Shown here in pieces: positions 1 to 12,310 of a stretch of DNA of 64,000 nt. Origin of the DNA: Rhizomys pruinosus (Eukaryota > Chordata > Mammalia > Rodentia > Spalacidae); assembly GCA_009823505.1 (NCBI GenBank), contig VZQC01009509.1, positions 1,472,247 to 1,536,246 on the forward strand. Reading direction: 5' to 3'. The notes under the pieces are model-generated. The model was not told where the DNA came from. It worked only from the letters and a program-made list of their open reading frames with translations, and made no database searches. Each line of letters begins with the position of its first letter. Position 1 is the stretch's first letter. The translations under genes and the position numbers were made by a program.

Positions 1-50
1 CCTGTCTCGAAAAGACAAAAAAAAAAAAAAAAAGGAAAAAAATAGGGTTA
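1..50 (+). mobile_element. B1 SINE, 3' end and A-tail
   Basis: The window opens inside the last bases of a B1 (cctgtctcgaaaagac) followed by an A-rich tail. The body lies outside the window. Confidence 0.6.
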
Positions 51-455
51 CCATATAACCCAGCTATCTCACTCCTGGGGACATACTCAGAGAACCCTGC
101 ACTCTGCTCTGGAGACACTTGTAGCCTGTGTCCAGGGCTTCTCTATTCATTCTACCAAAGAAATTGAACCAACCTAATTCTTAATAAAAAAATGAATGGA
201 TAATGGAAATCTGGTACATATGTAAACTGGAATATTATCCATCTCTTAACAAAAATAAGATCACAATGTCTACAGGAAAATGGATCAACCTAGAATGTAT
301 AATATTAAGTTTGATGAGGTCACCCAATCACAGAAAGTAAAAACCTGTCCTCGTATGCGCCAGCCTGCCTATAATGTACACATGGACATTTGTAAGCAAA
401 TACATCTGTGAGTATGCTTTAATATTTATAAGGGCAAATAAGAAAGGGTAATTAA
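51..455 (+). mobile_element. Old L1 fragment (ORF2 3' part)
   Basis: Decayed sequence with the order of an L1 ORF2 carboxy end: a 'cccagctatctcactcctgggg' type stretch, then 'atgaatggataatgg', 'ggtacatatgt', 'tggaatattat' and a 'caggaaaatgga' element, as in the better-preserved copy at 23584-24388. Many stops and indels; not coding. Confidence 0.6.
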
Positions 456-465
456 AACTATTTTA

Positions 466-673
466 ATTATTTTTACTTTATGTGTATGAGAGTGTTACCT
501 GCATGTATGTAAGTGCACCCATGTTATGCATTGTCCTCTGAGGTCAGAAGAGGGTATCAGATCCCCTGGAACTGGAGTTATGGATGGTTGTTAGCTGTCA
601 TGTGGGTGGTGGGTCTTGAACTCTGGTCCTCTGCAAGAGCAGACAGAGCTTTTAACCACTGAGCCATCTTTTA
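466..673 (-). mobile_element. B2 SINE, older copy
   Basis: Antisense B2: T-rich start, 'ggtcagaagagggtatcaga', one 'ctggaactggagtta' block and the antisense tRNA-like head ending 'aaccactgagccatctt'. It lacks the 17-bp duplication of the young subfamily. Confidence 0.8.
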
Positions 674-825
674 AAAGGATAATTTAAAAAATCATAGTTT
701 GGGGCTTTTTATGGTGGATATGTGAATTTAAATTTCTGGGTATTGAAGTAACAAGAACCATTTCTACATTCTGCAAGAATCTGACATGTGTTGTCCCCTT
801 GATGCAGTGATGGTGAACATTGGGT

Positions 826-991
826 TTTCTTTTTTTTTTTTTTTTTTCTTTTTGGTCTTTTTGAGACAGATTCTCCCCTGTCCCAGTTGGCCTGAAGCTT
901 GCTGTGCAGACCAGGTTGGCCTCACAGAGCTCTGCCTACCTCTATGTCCCGAGTGCTGGGATTAAAGGCGTGTGCCACCACACCTTGGACT
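826..991 (-). mobile_element. B1 SINE
   Basis: Antisense B1: T-run, 'tttttgagacag', 'gctgtgcagaccaggttggc' and 'gagtgctgggattaaaggcg' in order, ending at the B1 head near 'accacacctt'. Confidence 0.88.
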
Positions 992-1035
992 AGGGGTTTC
1001 TTTTTAATTCCATTGTATATCTAATTAAAATTAAT

Positions 1036-1281
1036 CTTTTTTTTTAAATTTTATTTATTTCTGTATATGTATGAATGTACTGTCTGCATGCAAGTCTGTG
1101 TACCCGTGTCGTGCAATGCCGCGGAGGTCAGAAGAGGGCATCGGATTCCCCAGGAACTGGAGTTCTCCTGAAATTGGAGTTACAGATGGTCCTCGGCCGC
1201 CATGTGGGTGCTGGGGATCGAACCCGGGTCCTCTGCAAGAGCGGTCGGTGCTCTTAACCGCTAGGCCATCCCTCCAGCTCC
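1036..1281 (-). mobile_element. B2 SINE, young CpG-rich subfamily
   Basis: Antisense full-length B2 with intact CpGs (for example 'gtgtcgtgcaatgccgcgg') and the duplicated 17-bp block (two copies of an 'ggaactggagttctcc'-like unit). The tRNA-like head ends 'ctaggccatccctccagct'. Two open frames of 94 and 81 codons across it are SINE translations. Confidence 0.95.
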
Positions 1282-1953
1282 AAAAATCTTTAGAAAACAT
1301 TTGCTCTGGAATTTTAGAATGCTTCTCAAAACTTGTATGTCTGAATAATCTGTAGGTAAATAAATATGTTTGGGGCCCTTGGTAATGAGCAGAAAAATGC
1401 AGATGTTTAGAACTTCAAGCATTTGCTTCCTCTTCCTCCGCTCACAGGGCGGGTCTCCCCCACAGTGGGTATAATCTCAATTTAACCCGATGCTTTCATT
1501 CTCATGTCAAGTTGGTCTTGAGGGGCCACCTCAGGGGGAGCAGATAGCAAAGACACCTTTTTCTCGCTGTTAGGATGATGGATTTCTGTGCCCACTTCCC
1601 AGGCTTCGGCCTTGGCCTCCCTGGTGACTAGTGGAAGAAAGCACAGGATTCTGATTTGAGTTGAGCACGAAACCTGTGGCCCGAAATAGAAACAGCTGGA
1701 TTTGTGGACAGATGAGACCATGGCGCTGGCTTCCTCAGGCTCCATCCTTAAGTGACCCAAATCACTTAGTCCATTACTGAAGGGAATAACAGCTATGCTG
1801 TTATAACCTGGTGGGGACAAAGTCTGCCTTCCCTATTCCTTTCCATGTAGCCGTGAACGTTCGCCCCTTGCATTTTCCTCTTTTCTGTCTCTTGCTTTGA
1901 TCCTCATCTCCTCTTCTGGCATTCCTCCTTCCCTTCCCTCTTCCTTACATTAG
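1282..1953. other. Unique non-coding stretch
   Basis: No repeat, RNA gene or convincing exon seen. A 112-codon minus-strand open frame covers most of it but has no recognisable domain. Confidence 0.5.
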
Positions 1954-2400
1954 GTGCTTTTCTCATTCCTGTCACAAAACACCCAACAACAGCATTTGGC
2001 TCCCAGTTGGAGAGAGAGAGTCATGGCGGTGAGAGCACGAGGGGGCCGGCCACCTGCACGCGAAGAGCCGTCAATGCCTGTGCTCCCCGGCCACCTGCAC
2101 GCAATGCCTGTGCTCCCCGGCCACCTGCACGCGGAGAGCCGTCAATGCCTGTGCTCCCCGGCCACCTGCACAGGGAGAGCCGTCAATGCCTGTGCTCCCC
2201 GGCCACCTGCACGCGGAGAGCCGTCAATGCCTGTGCTCTCCGCTCTTCCCTCCCTCGTCCTCTGTTTCAGGCGGAAGTGAAGCCTGTGGAATGCTATTGC
2301 CCACTTTAAAGGCGGTTCTTCCGTGCTCCATTAAACCCTTCAGGAAACATCTTCGCAGACCCATCCAGAGGTGTGTTCTAAATCTACTCAAGGTGACAGG
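1954..2400 (+). mobile_element. Dispersed rodent repeat (RMER1-like), interrupted by a minisatellite
   Basis: The start ('cttttctcattcctgtcaca') and the tail 'ggcggttcttcc', 'attaaacccttcaggaaac', 'gcagacccatccagaggtgt', 'tcaaggtgacagg' follow the same order as the copies at 14145 and 34283. The middle has been expanded into a 41-bp tandem array. The family name is from memory; the internal similarity is what is seen. Confidence 0.6.
2046..2242 (+). repeat. Minisatellite, about 41-bp unit
   Basis: About 4.7 copies of a GC-rich unit built from 'ggccacctgcacgcggagag' followed by 'ccgtcaatgcctgtgctccc'. The second copy lacks the 'ggagagccgt' segment. The unit matches the part of the host repeat that at 14282-14340 reads 'catccacggccaggaagcag', so it arose inside that element. 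Two open frames (108 and 100 codons) are by-products. Confidence 0.95.
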
Positions 2401-2442
2401 TAGGCAGGCACTTTATGACTGAGCTACATCCGCAGCCCCTAG
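2401..2442 (-). mobile_element. ID/B4 head fragment
   Basis: Antisense tRNA-like SINE head: 'actttatgactgagctacat' then 'ccgcagcccc'. Short, hence modest confidence. Confidence 0.4.
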
Positions 2443-2639
2443 TTTTATGTTTTTAGGAATTCACATCCTAGTCCTATCTACAAGCCTGGTGGCTTAAGTG
2501 TAGTTAGATTTAAAGTGAGAACTAGTGAACGTAATAAACAGTGAAGCAAGGGAATGAATGTATCATTTAGCTTAGGAACCTCTAAAGCCACAGTGAAACA
2601 GATGCCCTGTGCCATGTACAGAAAAGAAAAAGGAACGTG

Positions 2640-3335
2640 CTCTTTAACTTGCCTTCCCCATGCCTAGGCCTGTTCACCTTTATTAAGGTGTGACAGACAT
2701 ATAAAACTGTACTTCTGTGTAGTGCAGAGAGGTTAGTGCGGCAGACCAGGAGGTGGCTGCTGTCTACAGCCATACCCCACCCTGAAGGCTCCTGATCTCA
2801 GAAGCAGGGTCAGGTCTGGATAGATCTTGCATGAGGCGAGATGACCGAGACTGTAGAGCTATCCCAGTGATCAAGGGGGCAGATTTACCCATCACCTCCC
2901 AAAGTTACTTCTGAAGCCTTTGTTTCACTTTTAAATCTTGGAAAATCTGTTTGGTGGTATGGGCGTGCAGCATCAGCTTTACCCCCTTCACAGTTTCCCA
3001 GAACTTTTTGTCTATAGTATCAGTCAGAGGCTCTTCCACCCCCGCCCCCCCCCCATTGATGCAGCTCACATAAGTAGCCAAACCTCTTACCTTTGACTTC
3101 TCCCCATTTTTCTTCCCCAGCCACTATTCTGGTAACACTAGCTCTACTCTCTGGCTCTGTGAGTTTGATGATGTCAGAGTCCTCATAAGATGGGGATCAT
3201 GTAGCATGTGTCCTGTGCTCTGCCTATGTCACTTAGTATAGCATGATCTGGGTCCGAATAGCTGTCATAAATCTACAGGACCATCATTTTCAAGGCTGAG
3301 TGCCATTCTATTCATCCTCCGTTATTTTCCCTTTC
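2640..3335 (-). mobile_element. Ancient mammalian L1 3' end (L1M type)
   Basis: Antisense remnants in the order of an old L1 3' region: 'tttattaaggtgtgacagac' and 'aaaactgtac' near 2685-2711, then 'tggtaacactagctctactc', 'ctgtgagtttgatgatgtca' and 'cctatgtcacttagtatagc' up to the 'ggctgagtgccattctat' block at 3295-3315. Strongly diverged. Confidence 0.6.
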
Positions 3336-4275
3336 TCTGTGTGGAAACTGTAGCCTATTGTATTGGGAGAAGCCTGACCCCTTTGATCTTTACTATACCG
3401 ACAGTCTGCCAACGTGGATTGTTAACTGGGAGAATATCAGAAAATATGACTACGAATCTGCTACTCCCATTATGAGACCTTGTTTACCCAAAAACCAGAG
3501 ATACTACATGCACAACATAAAAACCACTGAGATGAAATGTTTGGAAGACTGGACTTATAAACAGAGCAGACAGCTTGAATACCCCAGAGTGTTTTGTTTC
3601 AGAGGAACAAGTTGACTCTGAAGTTCTGTGTCTTTTCCCTTTGAAAAGGATAGGGTACTTCCTCTGCTCTATGACTCACTTCCTGTTTAGGGGGGCAGGA
3701 TGTTGGATACATGCTGAAGTACATACACTTTGCAAAGGGTTCCAGTTTCCATTGTTTATCAGGGGACAGCAATAGAGTTGCCTCTTGTCAAACAAGAGGA
3801 AACCACTTAGAAACAGAAGGTGACGGAGCCAATGGTCTTTGTCATGTACAATTTTTTTTTCTGGTCTGACTTTGGTTTTAGTCTGTAACTTTTCTGTGTA
3901 TGGTGATGAACAGCAACTGACCCTTTTCTGCCCGTTAAAAAAAGTCACAGAAATTTAAATGTGTGTCCACCTTCTTCCTTCTCCACCCCAAGTGAGTCTT
4001 TTAAATTAATTTTTTTCCTATAATTTCAATCTTTCTTCTTTTGTATTCCTCAAATGAATAATATTCACATTCTTGGAACCATTGATCCATTCCAAACTAA
4101 ATTCTTTACCTTATTACAGGAAATTGTGCTTGGTGTGGTCATGGTTGATAATGGTGTTCTCATCTTGAGAAGACCTTTCCTGTGTATTCTTTCTTTTCCT
4201 GAAATTTCCTTTATGGATTTTCTCCATGAATTTCAGACAGGGTGCTTCGGTGTTCCTCATGAGGGATCACATGGC
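3336..4275. other. Unique stretch
   Basis: No repeat recognised. An 85-codon plus frame (3358-3615) and a 90-codon minus frame show no domain or good splice frame. A T-run lies at 3851-3860. Confidence 0.5.
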
Positions 4276-4279
4276 AGAA

Positions 4280-4435
4280 GAAGGCTGGCAGCTGGGATCT
4301 TGTAATGGGATGCTTGGGAGGTAGAACAGGAAGATCAGGACTTCAAGATTAACCTCTATGCACCAGGCTCAAGGCCAACCAGGGCTACATGAGACCCTGT
4401 CTCCAAAACCAAGAAAACAGAACAGAACAAAAAGA
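4280..4435 (+). mobile_element. Decayed B1-like SINE
   Basis: Diverged plus-strand B1: 'atgcttgggaggtagaacag', 'gatcaggacttcaag', 'ggctcaaggccaaccagggc' and 'acatgagaccctgtctcc' followed by an A-rich tail. Confidence 0.5.
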
Positions 4436-4439
4436 AGGA

Positions 4440-7070
4440 AGAAAGGAAACAAAGTTGAATGTTTGGAGTGAAAAGTCAAAAGTTATTTGGGATAAAAGTA
4501 GAAAAATATGTAAGATACTTACATTACCAACTGATTGGGAGAAATGAGGCAAGGAAACCACAGCAGAGACAGGCAGCCAGCATGACCCGTGACACAAGCC
4601 CAGACAGTGAGAGCTTTTAGTGCTTTTATGTGTGATATGATTCACCTGTTCACCCGTGTCCACAGAATCCAGTCACCTGGTATTTTGATATTTTCGATGC
4701 CTGTGGAATCTGAATTGGAGTCCCAGCTCTGCAGGCCATTTCCAGCTTGGATCAACGTGTGCTGTGAACTTGTATGTGACATGAGAGTTGGAGACCCTAA
4801 GAAATATCAGCAGTGGCTTATGGCGTTTCATGCAGCGCGCCACACCTTTGGGGCATGTACGTGATGTCACTGAAGTCTGCCAGCCCTCACACCCTGAGCG
4901 CAGTGAATTCTGTCACCATGATTAACCGCGTGTGGATAACTTATCTATGACAATTATAAAACAAAATCCACGATTGGCTTTCTCCCCTTTCCGGCCGGCC
5001 GCTGTCTGCAATCGTCAGTTGGCTTGTGCTGAGGGAATAGAAAATTTAAAATTATTCTAAACTCAACTTAATTAGGGAGGGAATTTGTAACCAGCTTACC
5101 ACCCCCATGTAGTACAACTAAAACCAAATGGAAATGATTTTTTTGGATGATCCAAATTGGTCTTCCCTTCTGCCAGCTAGCACGGAGTGCCGAGATTAGC
5201 GGGCAGTAACGGGGACCTTCTAATAGGTAGGTTTTGGAAAGGATTCCCCTGCCCTGGAAAGCGGGCTGGGAGAATGCTTTTTCTAAGCACTCGTCTACAT
5301 ATTTATTTTTGGATTCATGATACCAGCATACTGCATTTTAATTTGTTCCCTTTTGTTGAGTGCTCGGATGATTTTCCCGTCTGCCTTTTTATTTTGTCTC
5401 TGATGTGAATTTTTATAATTTCAAAATGACAGCACCCATTGCTTGTGGAGCAAGAGGCAGAAGGAACCCTTGTCCTTTGTATTTTGCTAAAATAAGATCT
5501 GGAAGAACCCCCCCCCCCAATTACCACCCTCCACCAGTATCTTCCCAGATGACCTAAGGATTTAGAGGTCACAGGTCAGATTCCTTTGTTCCTTCCCCTC
5601 ACACAACTGTCTCTTTCTTGTATGGCGAACCTTCAGATTTATCCGGGGTCCCGGTGCATATGGCTTGTGTGTAAAATCCACAGGTTCTAAGCTGTGGTAG
5701 GGTAGTCTTTATGCTTTGGCTTGGATAGGTGGATTTAAGAGCAGTTAGATTTTTTTAAACATTTTGAGCCCACAAACAGTGGGGGCCTGGTACTTTGAAT
5801 CTATTTAACAGTTTAACCTTTGAAACTAATCACCAGAAGAGCCTGGCTGCGTCCTCACACGGGTGGTTTTATCTTCTAGGGAAGTGTGGGGTGAAGGGCA
5901 GCCTGGGCAGTGCTGAAGCCCAGCACAGAGGCTGTGGAGACATTACACTTCTCTCAGTTGGTTACCCTCCCCCTGATATGCATATTTTTCAGTCTATGGG
6001 GAAAGAGGACCAGCCCAGGCTCCGTCCCCTCTGGCTGCAGGCCTCCATCCCCAATTCTGTCACCTTTGTTGCATGGCCAAGCATCTGTATTACATGTCAT
6101 AATTCTGATTTTTGAGCCTGATCCAGAAACTCTGATGGGACATCATCTGGTTAGGGATGTGGACAGAGTTCTGCTAGTCAGGGTGGGGGTTTGTTCAGGG
6201 AGACGTGCGGAGACGGGTGAGCTGCAGGGTGGGAGTCTCCACGGATGCTCCATTCTTCCTTTGTGTCTGATAGAATTTGAAATACGCTGTTTCCATCTCA
6301 TTGACTGTTTGTTTTACACTGAAAATAAATGCTTTGCTCGCACCTCCTAGCAATGCAGTCATAAGCCCCAGTGTGGGGACCCAGCCACCCTCATGGAGGT
6401 GAAGGTTCTGTCCCATTGCCTTGTTTCTTGGGTTCATGGCTGACCCCTGACCTTCCTGGATTGAGCTCCTATGTTGTCTGTCTGGACTTGACCTTGGTAT
6501 CCACTGGGCAGGGTTAATTTCTCCTCAGAACTTCACAGGTTAGGAAGTATCATGGGAATCAGATACTAATTAAAAGGACAAATGGTCAGGTGGTAGAGCT
6601 GAAAGCTGCATCCATTTCTTGTGTAAGGTGGCCCCGACATCTCCAAGGAAGCCTAGACCATGCTTATTGTGGAAAGATGGTGGAGGTCTTGGCAAGGCTC
6701 GTAGGGAACAGTAGCACAGGGTCCAGCCACTCTTCCCAGCCTTGTGCTGTTCGGGATGGTCAGGAATAAGCCTTGGTGGGGGACGGGGACGCGCCACTGT
6801 TGAGCCTTCCCCTGCCCCCGTTTTAAACTTTTCAGTTTGGCTGCTGAATGAAAGCAGGCACTTTATTTAGAAGTGAGGAGGGAGAGAAATGCAGGTCCGG
6901 GTTGGCAGCCCTCTGCTGCTTATCCATAAATATGAAATGGTGTTAGAACACCAGACTCCAGTAAGCTTTCTGATTGGCTGTTGGTGATGTCATCTTGTCA
7001 TTAATACTGTGCTCAGAAAATAAACTGATCCGCCTGTTTTCTTTCTTCTTTCTCTACCCCCACCCCAAGT
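4440..7070. other. Repeat-poor unique block with candidate regulatory stretches
   Basis: About 2.6 kb without a recognisable interspersed repeat. The low-complexity part is a C-run near 5507-5518. Subregions 4860-5110, 5280-5450 and 6850-7040 have AT-rich sequence dotted with transcription-factor-like words (see findings). No coding exon is supported. Confidence 0.5.
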
Positions 7071-7436
7071 TTTTTTTTTTTTTTTTAAGTTGAAATGTAT
7101 GAAATCCATTTTGTAACCCAAAAGGAGGCACTTCAGTCAGGGCATTCTGAAAGAATTATTGTGCTGCGCGTGTGTTCAGAGTCATTTTGGCCTTCACTTT
7201 GAGCATTGCAGAAATCAACCACAGGCATTCAGTCTGTCGCATCCTGTTGCTTGAAAGGAAGACAGACGCTTTGCAACACCTGGGCACCACAGTTGACATT
7301 TAGAGACACTAAGTGCTAATGCAAGAGCTAGGAATTCCTTCCTGTCAGCCTTGTGACATCCAAGAAAGCTGAGAGCCAAGGTTGACACTTTCAGGGCTTC
7401 AGGGAAGGATGGAAACTGGAAGTATAAAATAGTGCT

Positions 7437-7755
7437 TTTTAAAAATAATAGTGTGTATGTAGGGTATGCATGTGTGTGCACGTGTGTGCACATGTGTAAG
7501 GTGTGCACGCTCATGTGAAGATTAGATGTCTTCTTCTCCACCTTATTTCTTGAGACAGTCTCCCACGGAACCGGAGCGCTGTGATTTGGCTGTCTGGCCG
7601 GCCAGCACGCCCCAGGTTCCTCTGGGCCCCTGCTCCCCAGCTCTTGGGATGGCAGTCACATGTGACTGTTTACTTGTGTGCTAGAGATCCAGACTCAGAC
7701 CCTCATGCACACACAATGCACATTTGTGACTGAACCACTTCCCCAGCCTTTAATA
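7437..7755 (-). mobile_element. B3-type SINE (B3A-like)
   Basis: Antisense copy: TG-rich tail 7450-7505, 'ctccaccttatttcttgaga', 'ggctgtctggccggccagca', 'cttgggatggcagtcacatg' and an antisense head 'gaaccacttccccagcct'. The same layout recurs at 24985-25225. Confidence 0.72.
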
Positions 7756-7913
7756 TGAATTTCTTCAATGCTAATAGTATTTCTGTAACTCTGATGGCTT
7801 GACTGTCAACCCTAAATCAGTCTGTCATTGCACCTAATGTATGTTGCTCTGATCTGTTTACTTCATGAATGCATGATTGGGTCTGAGGAACACACTTGTG
7901 GTATGTCCAACCT

Positions 7914-7915
<2 letters not shown>

Positions 7916-7944
<29 letters not shown>
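7916..7944 (+). repeat. (GT)n microsatellite
   Basis: Uninterrupted GT repeat of 29 bases. Confidence 0.97.
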
Positions 7945-7946
<2 letters not shown>

Positions 7947-10900
7947 CAATCCAATAGTGTTCTTGCTTCCTGGGACTGAGACTGTCAAGAGGGAACTCAC
8001 TGCTGGCATTTCTGTGACCCTCATTGATTTTTGGACACCTGGATGTTTGGGAAGGTTAAACAACCCTCCTTCCATGCTGGGTCCCTTTGATATAAAGAGG
8101 AATACTGTTTCAATTTACCATTGGGAAGACCTCTGTATAGCTAGGGCAACTTACATTTTCTTTCAATTAAAAACAGAACTCTCCTTCAGAAGGAAAGTCA
8201 CTATTTATTATTGTTAAAAGGTTTGATTGAAGAGCCTTTCCTTTCTTGGAGTATTTCACTTTGCTTGTGAGGAACTATATAATAATGTTTCTTTCTATGC
8301 GTGGGACTAAATCTCTTCATATCAGACTCAGATGTTACAGTCTTCTCCACCCCCAAGCTGTGTCTTAAGTGAAATGTCTGCAGGAATCTCTCCACTCTCT
8401 GATGAAATGGCTGTCCTGGGTTGTTTCACACAAGCTGTGGGCACATCTCTGGATTAGCAGAATATCCACCGAGCAGGTGCAGCGGATTTCAGCTGTGCAG
8501 CCGTAGGGAGCTGCCTGGTTCCTTTTCAAGTTTCCCCTCATTTTCGCAAGGTTAGAAACCATAGATTTGGCAATCTTTGGGGTCAAAGGGAAAAAGGGAG
8601 AAACAATGGACCCCATTCATCCTTAGGAGCTCTAATGAGTCACAGGGATGGTCTCTTTTCCAGGTTAGAGCTGTGTCTCTGGCAGGCTGTAATTATCTGT
8701 GAGCCGAAACAAGAAATGCTATCAACACTCACAAGCATTTCAGGAACAGGTTTTTGAAGATGAATCACCCACGTCCCTGTCCTGCAAGGCCCTTCGGGCC
8801 AGCTCCTTCGGCTTGGCTCCCACTTGATCATGTGACAGCTGTTTGCCGGCTGAAGGAAAGAAGCCAGCATTGACTGACAGGAAACTCAATCCTGGGCAGG
8901 TGCAGTTTGAGTAAAGACTCTGGGTCTTCTGAAGGTCAGAGCCTTTGCAAAGACCCAAGCTTTTGCAGATGGGAGGAACGAGATTCAATTTCCCCCAGTC
9001 CCATCTGCAGCCCCCAGACTGTCCTTCCCCTGAGAGGGCTGTCCCCTCTCCAGATATTGCTGAACTTTTGAACCCGAGTACTCCGTAGCGTTTAGGAGGC
9101 TGTTTTCACGCTTCAGATAAAGCAGCCCCAAACTCTAAGGAAACAGTAGACAGATCCATTTTCCTTTTCCTCTAGCGATGTGAGCTAGCTAATTAGAAAT
9201 CAGTGTTTCAGCAGCTTCCTCCTCTTGTGTTTGGGGTCCTTTTTTTCTGAAAGATGCTTATGGACATGAACAAAAGCCGGATGCCACATTAGGCCTTCTG
9301 ATGAAGTGCACTGTGTCAGATGTGTCTGGAGTTTACAGACCACATTTTCCTCTGCTCAGACCAAACAGGATCCTGACGGGTGTTAGGAGTCTCTCCACTC
9401 ATCATGTTGTGTTTTTGGTGTTTGAAGCTGCCCCTAAAAAGAAAAACAGAAAATGAACTCCTCCCTTCGCCATCTTACTTTATAGCCATTACTAATGGCC
9501 GTCTTTCCTATTTATCTTGCTCGGATCTAACTGAGGTGCCAGGTGTACAAATATGTCACACTTAAGCCTTTGAGTGTTTGAAAACCATAACAATGCCTCC
9601 AGGAGAACTGAAAAGCAGTCACCCTTTGTGAGGAAAACACACAAATATCCATCCCAAGAGTCTTAATATATAAATCTTCAGAAAGAAGATAAGAGTCTAG
9701 TATTGTTTTGGATTCAACCTAATCTATTGTAGGAAAAAGTGGTGATTTGGGGAGGGAAATATAGGAGATTTGCTAAGAAAATTCACTGCTCAGAGTAGAT
9801 CCTTCATTTCTTGTGGTTTGGAGGTCATAAGTTAGAAATCCACAATTATACTGTATAGATGAGCCTGGAACTATATTTACCATGTAATCTGCACACTACA
9901 TGGCTACATATGGCTACGAGCTCTACTTAGGAGCTAAAAATGTATGTTCCCTCCCACTGTGTCCAGAATGGAAATCACACACTACTACGTGGGCTTCAAA
10001 AATCTTACTTGGAGGAAAGAGTTCAGGGTCAAGTCACTGATGGGCAGTGTTCCCTATGAAATATCTAGGAAGAGGCTCAACAAATATCTGTCGAGCAAAT
10101 AAAGGAATACATTTTAGGAAGAATTCACAACCCATAAGGCTTATAATGAAAACAAGCATCCATTTGCTGACCTACCATCAGGATGTATCAGGCACAGTCA
10201 GGAAGGCATGGATAGCTTCCACAACTAGAAATGTTGGCGATGAAAAGGGGTGGGTTTGTGGTGATGACAAGGCGATTCAGGCAGGGCATAAACCAAACAA
10301 GGAGCAGATCTTTGCCAGCTCAGCAGAGGGGCCATGAGCCAATCTGGTGGCCTGTTTCAAACCGAGGTAGCAGACATTGCATTCCCCGTTGGGACAGAAC
10401 GTTGCAAAATAAGAGTCACTTCTAAGAGCATGGGAATATGTACTAGTGCTCAGTGTACTGCGGACCTCCTAAGAACCGGGAGGCTTGGAGGGCATCCTCC
10501 CACTTTGAAGATGTCTTCAACAGGAGATGATGTTTAAAGTGGTGTGTGAAAGGGGGCTTTTCAGAAGCAAAGGCTGAAGAGGAGGTTAGGAGGGACAGAA
10601 GATCATGCAGAAAGACCCAGGGAGTGCTGGAGGGAACGGTGCCCAGAGTCCAAGGCCACAGTCCTTCCTAATGGCTTTGCCTGTTGGGTTACATCATCTA
10701 GATTTCATAGTAAAGCCAACACCTTTCCCACTAGAGAGCTGTGCATATAAATGCCAAATTTCCTACTAGGCTTCTGAAGAAGCTGAGAGGTTGTTGGCCC
10801 TAAGGTAGGAGGGGCAGGTACCTACCTTGCGTCTCTCACAGAAGATAAGCCTTCTGAGAGGTTCACAACTTTCAAAGGTGACTCTTGTCCTGTGAGACAG

Positions 10901-12310
10901 GTAGTAAACACTAATAGCTCTGGTTCGGTTAATTAAAAGATCTTTACTATGTGTTCATTAAGCAGAAAATCTATTTTTCTGAGAATGCTCAGGTCTTATT
11001 TTTTTTTTTTACCTTTTAATAAAAACAAAAATGGGGTAATAAAAATTAATTCAGAGCAATCTTAGTTCTCTATTCATTTCCCCCCTTGACAGTTCTCTAC
11101 ACGCCTCCCTCCCTAATTGCATTTCATTCTTTCTCCTTGGTCCTCAGTCTTTTATTATAACATCAGAGTTAGCACAGCTCATGGGACCAAGGTAGCTGAA
11201 AACTAGTTTGTCTCTCCCAGCACTTGAAACCATAGAATGTGAGAATAGATGCATTTTAAGCAGTTGTGATCTTTGCAACTTCCCTTTGAACACCATGAGG
11301 ACCTCCCAGACTTTGGAAGATGCAAAATGGAGCATAGCCGCCCAGCAGAGGTGCTGTTTTTAAGAGCCCTCTTTGTGCTTGTTATTTTTCTTTAACTGCT
11401 GGTTGGTTTGCATCTCAGCGGAATATTCATGAGGCAGAAAAGGAGTATCCCCCCGCCCCCCGCCCCCCAAGGATGTCAAAATCCAGGTGGGAAGTAATGA
11501 TCTTGATGAATTTTAACACAAATGAAAGAGCAGGGAGGGGTTTGTTTATGTGCTACCCATTTGGGTATTCGTCGCTGGAGAAGTTTCTTACATTTCTTAC
11601 TATACTTTTGAAGTTAAGGATAGAAAGTGAAGAGCAGACCACCTTGCAGCATGAAATGCTGTCGAGCTTTGGGGACGTTACTGGGCTTTTTGATATTTCA
11701 TTGTTTTCTAGTTTGCCTTTCTCTTTGATCACCACTCTCATGACACTAATTTGCTTGCGTTACCGTTCTTTTCTTTCCTATAAGCCTGCGCCGGATTGTT
11801 GGATCATGGGAATTATTTTATTCCTTTCTTTGTTAGCTTTCTGGTTTGCAAATAAACTAAGTATTTATCCACACACCCAGCTAGTTTTCCTCTTAAATTT
11901 TCTTAGACTTTGTGGAATTTTCATTGTAAATTAGAATATGATAAAACTTGATAATCCCCAAAGTTTGCTAAAGATGGTTTCTCTAAGCCTTTTCTCGCTG
12001 CTGCAAATTAATAGCTAAGTAATATTGTCCTAGTAGAGCTGGCGATGGGTGTTAAAAATCCCCAATATAAACTGTTTTTAAGTGTCCTTAAGTACTTCAG
12101 AAGGCTCCTTTTCCATACTAGCACTTGAGACGGTAATTATGTATGATTCTTCTGTGTTCATTAAAATTTGAGCCTAAGGGCTCCTCTGACAATTCCTTAC
12201 CTTCCCATAGGTTGAAAGTAATAAAACTGCATTGCTTTGAAAGTAAAGGTTGTAATTCAGTGTGTTCACTAATTCACACAAGTTTTTTTCTCCACTCTTT
12301 TCCCTTCCAG
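7945..12310. other. Largest repeat-poor block of the window
   Basis: About 4.4 kb with no SINE, L1 or LTR recognised. Local features are a T-run at 10999-11010 and a C-rich tract 11450-11469. The 11370-11990 part is low in CpG, AT-rich and contains words such as 'tttgcat' and 'atattcatgag', which resembles conserved non-coding DNA. A 153-codon plus frame at 11473-11934 has hydrophobic runs but no start context, domain or splice support. Confidence 0.5.

Noticed and set aside
2046..2242. CpG island promoter
   Set aside because: The GC-rich stretch is only a 200-bp minisatellite and has no transcription-start features.
3358..3615. 85-codon frame with an exon-like amino acid composition
   Set aside because: No flanking splice signals and no family recognised; follows directly on an ancient L1 piece.
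11473..11934. 153-codon frame with hydrophobic runs, membrane-protein-like
   Set aside because: AT-rich non-coding DNA often yields hydrophobic runs; no splice sites, start context or family match.
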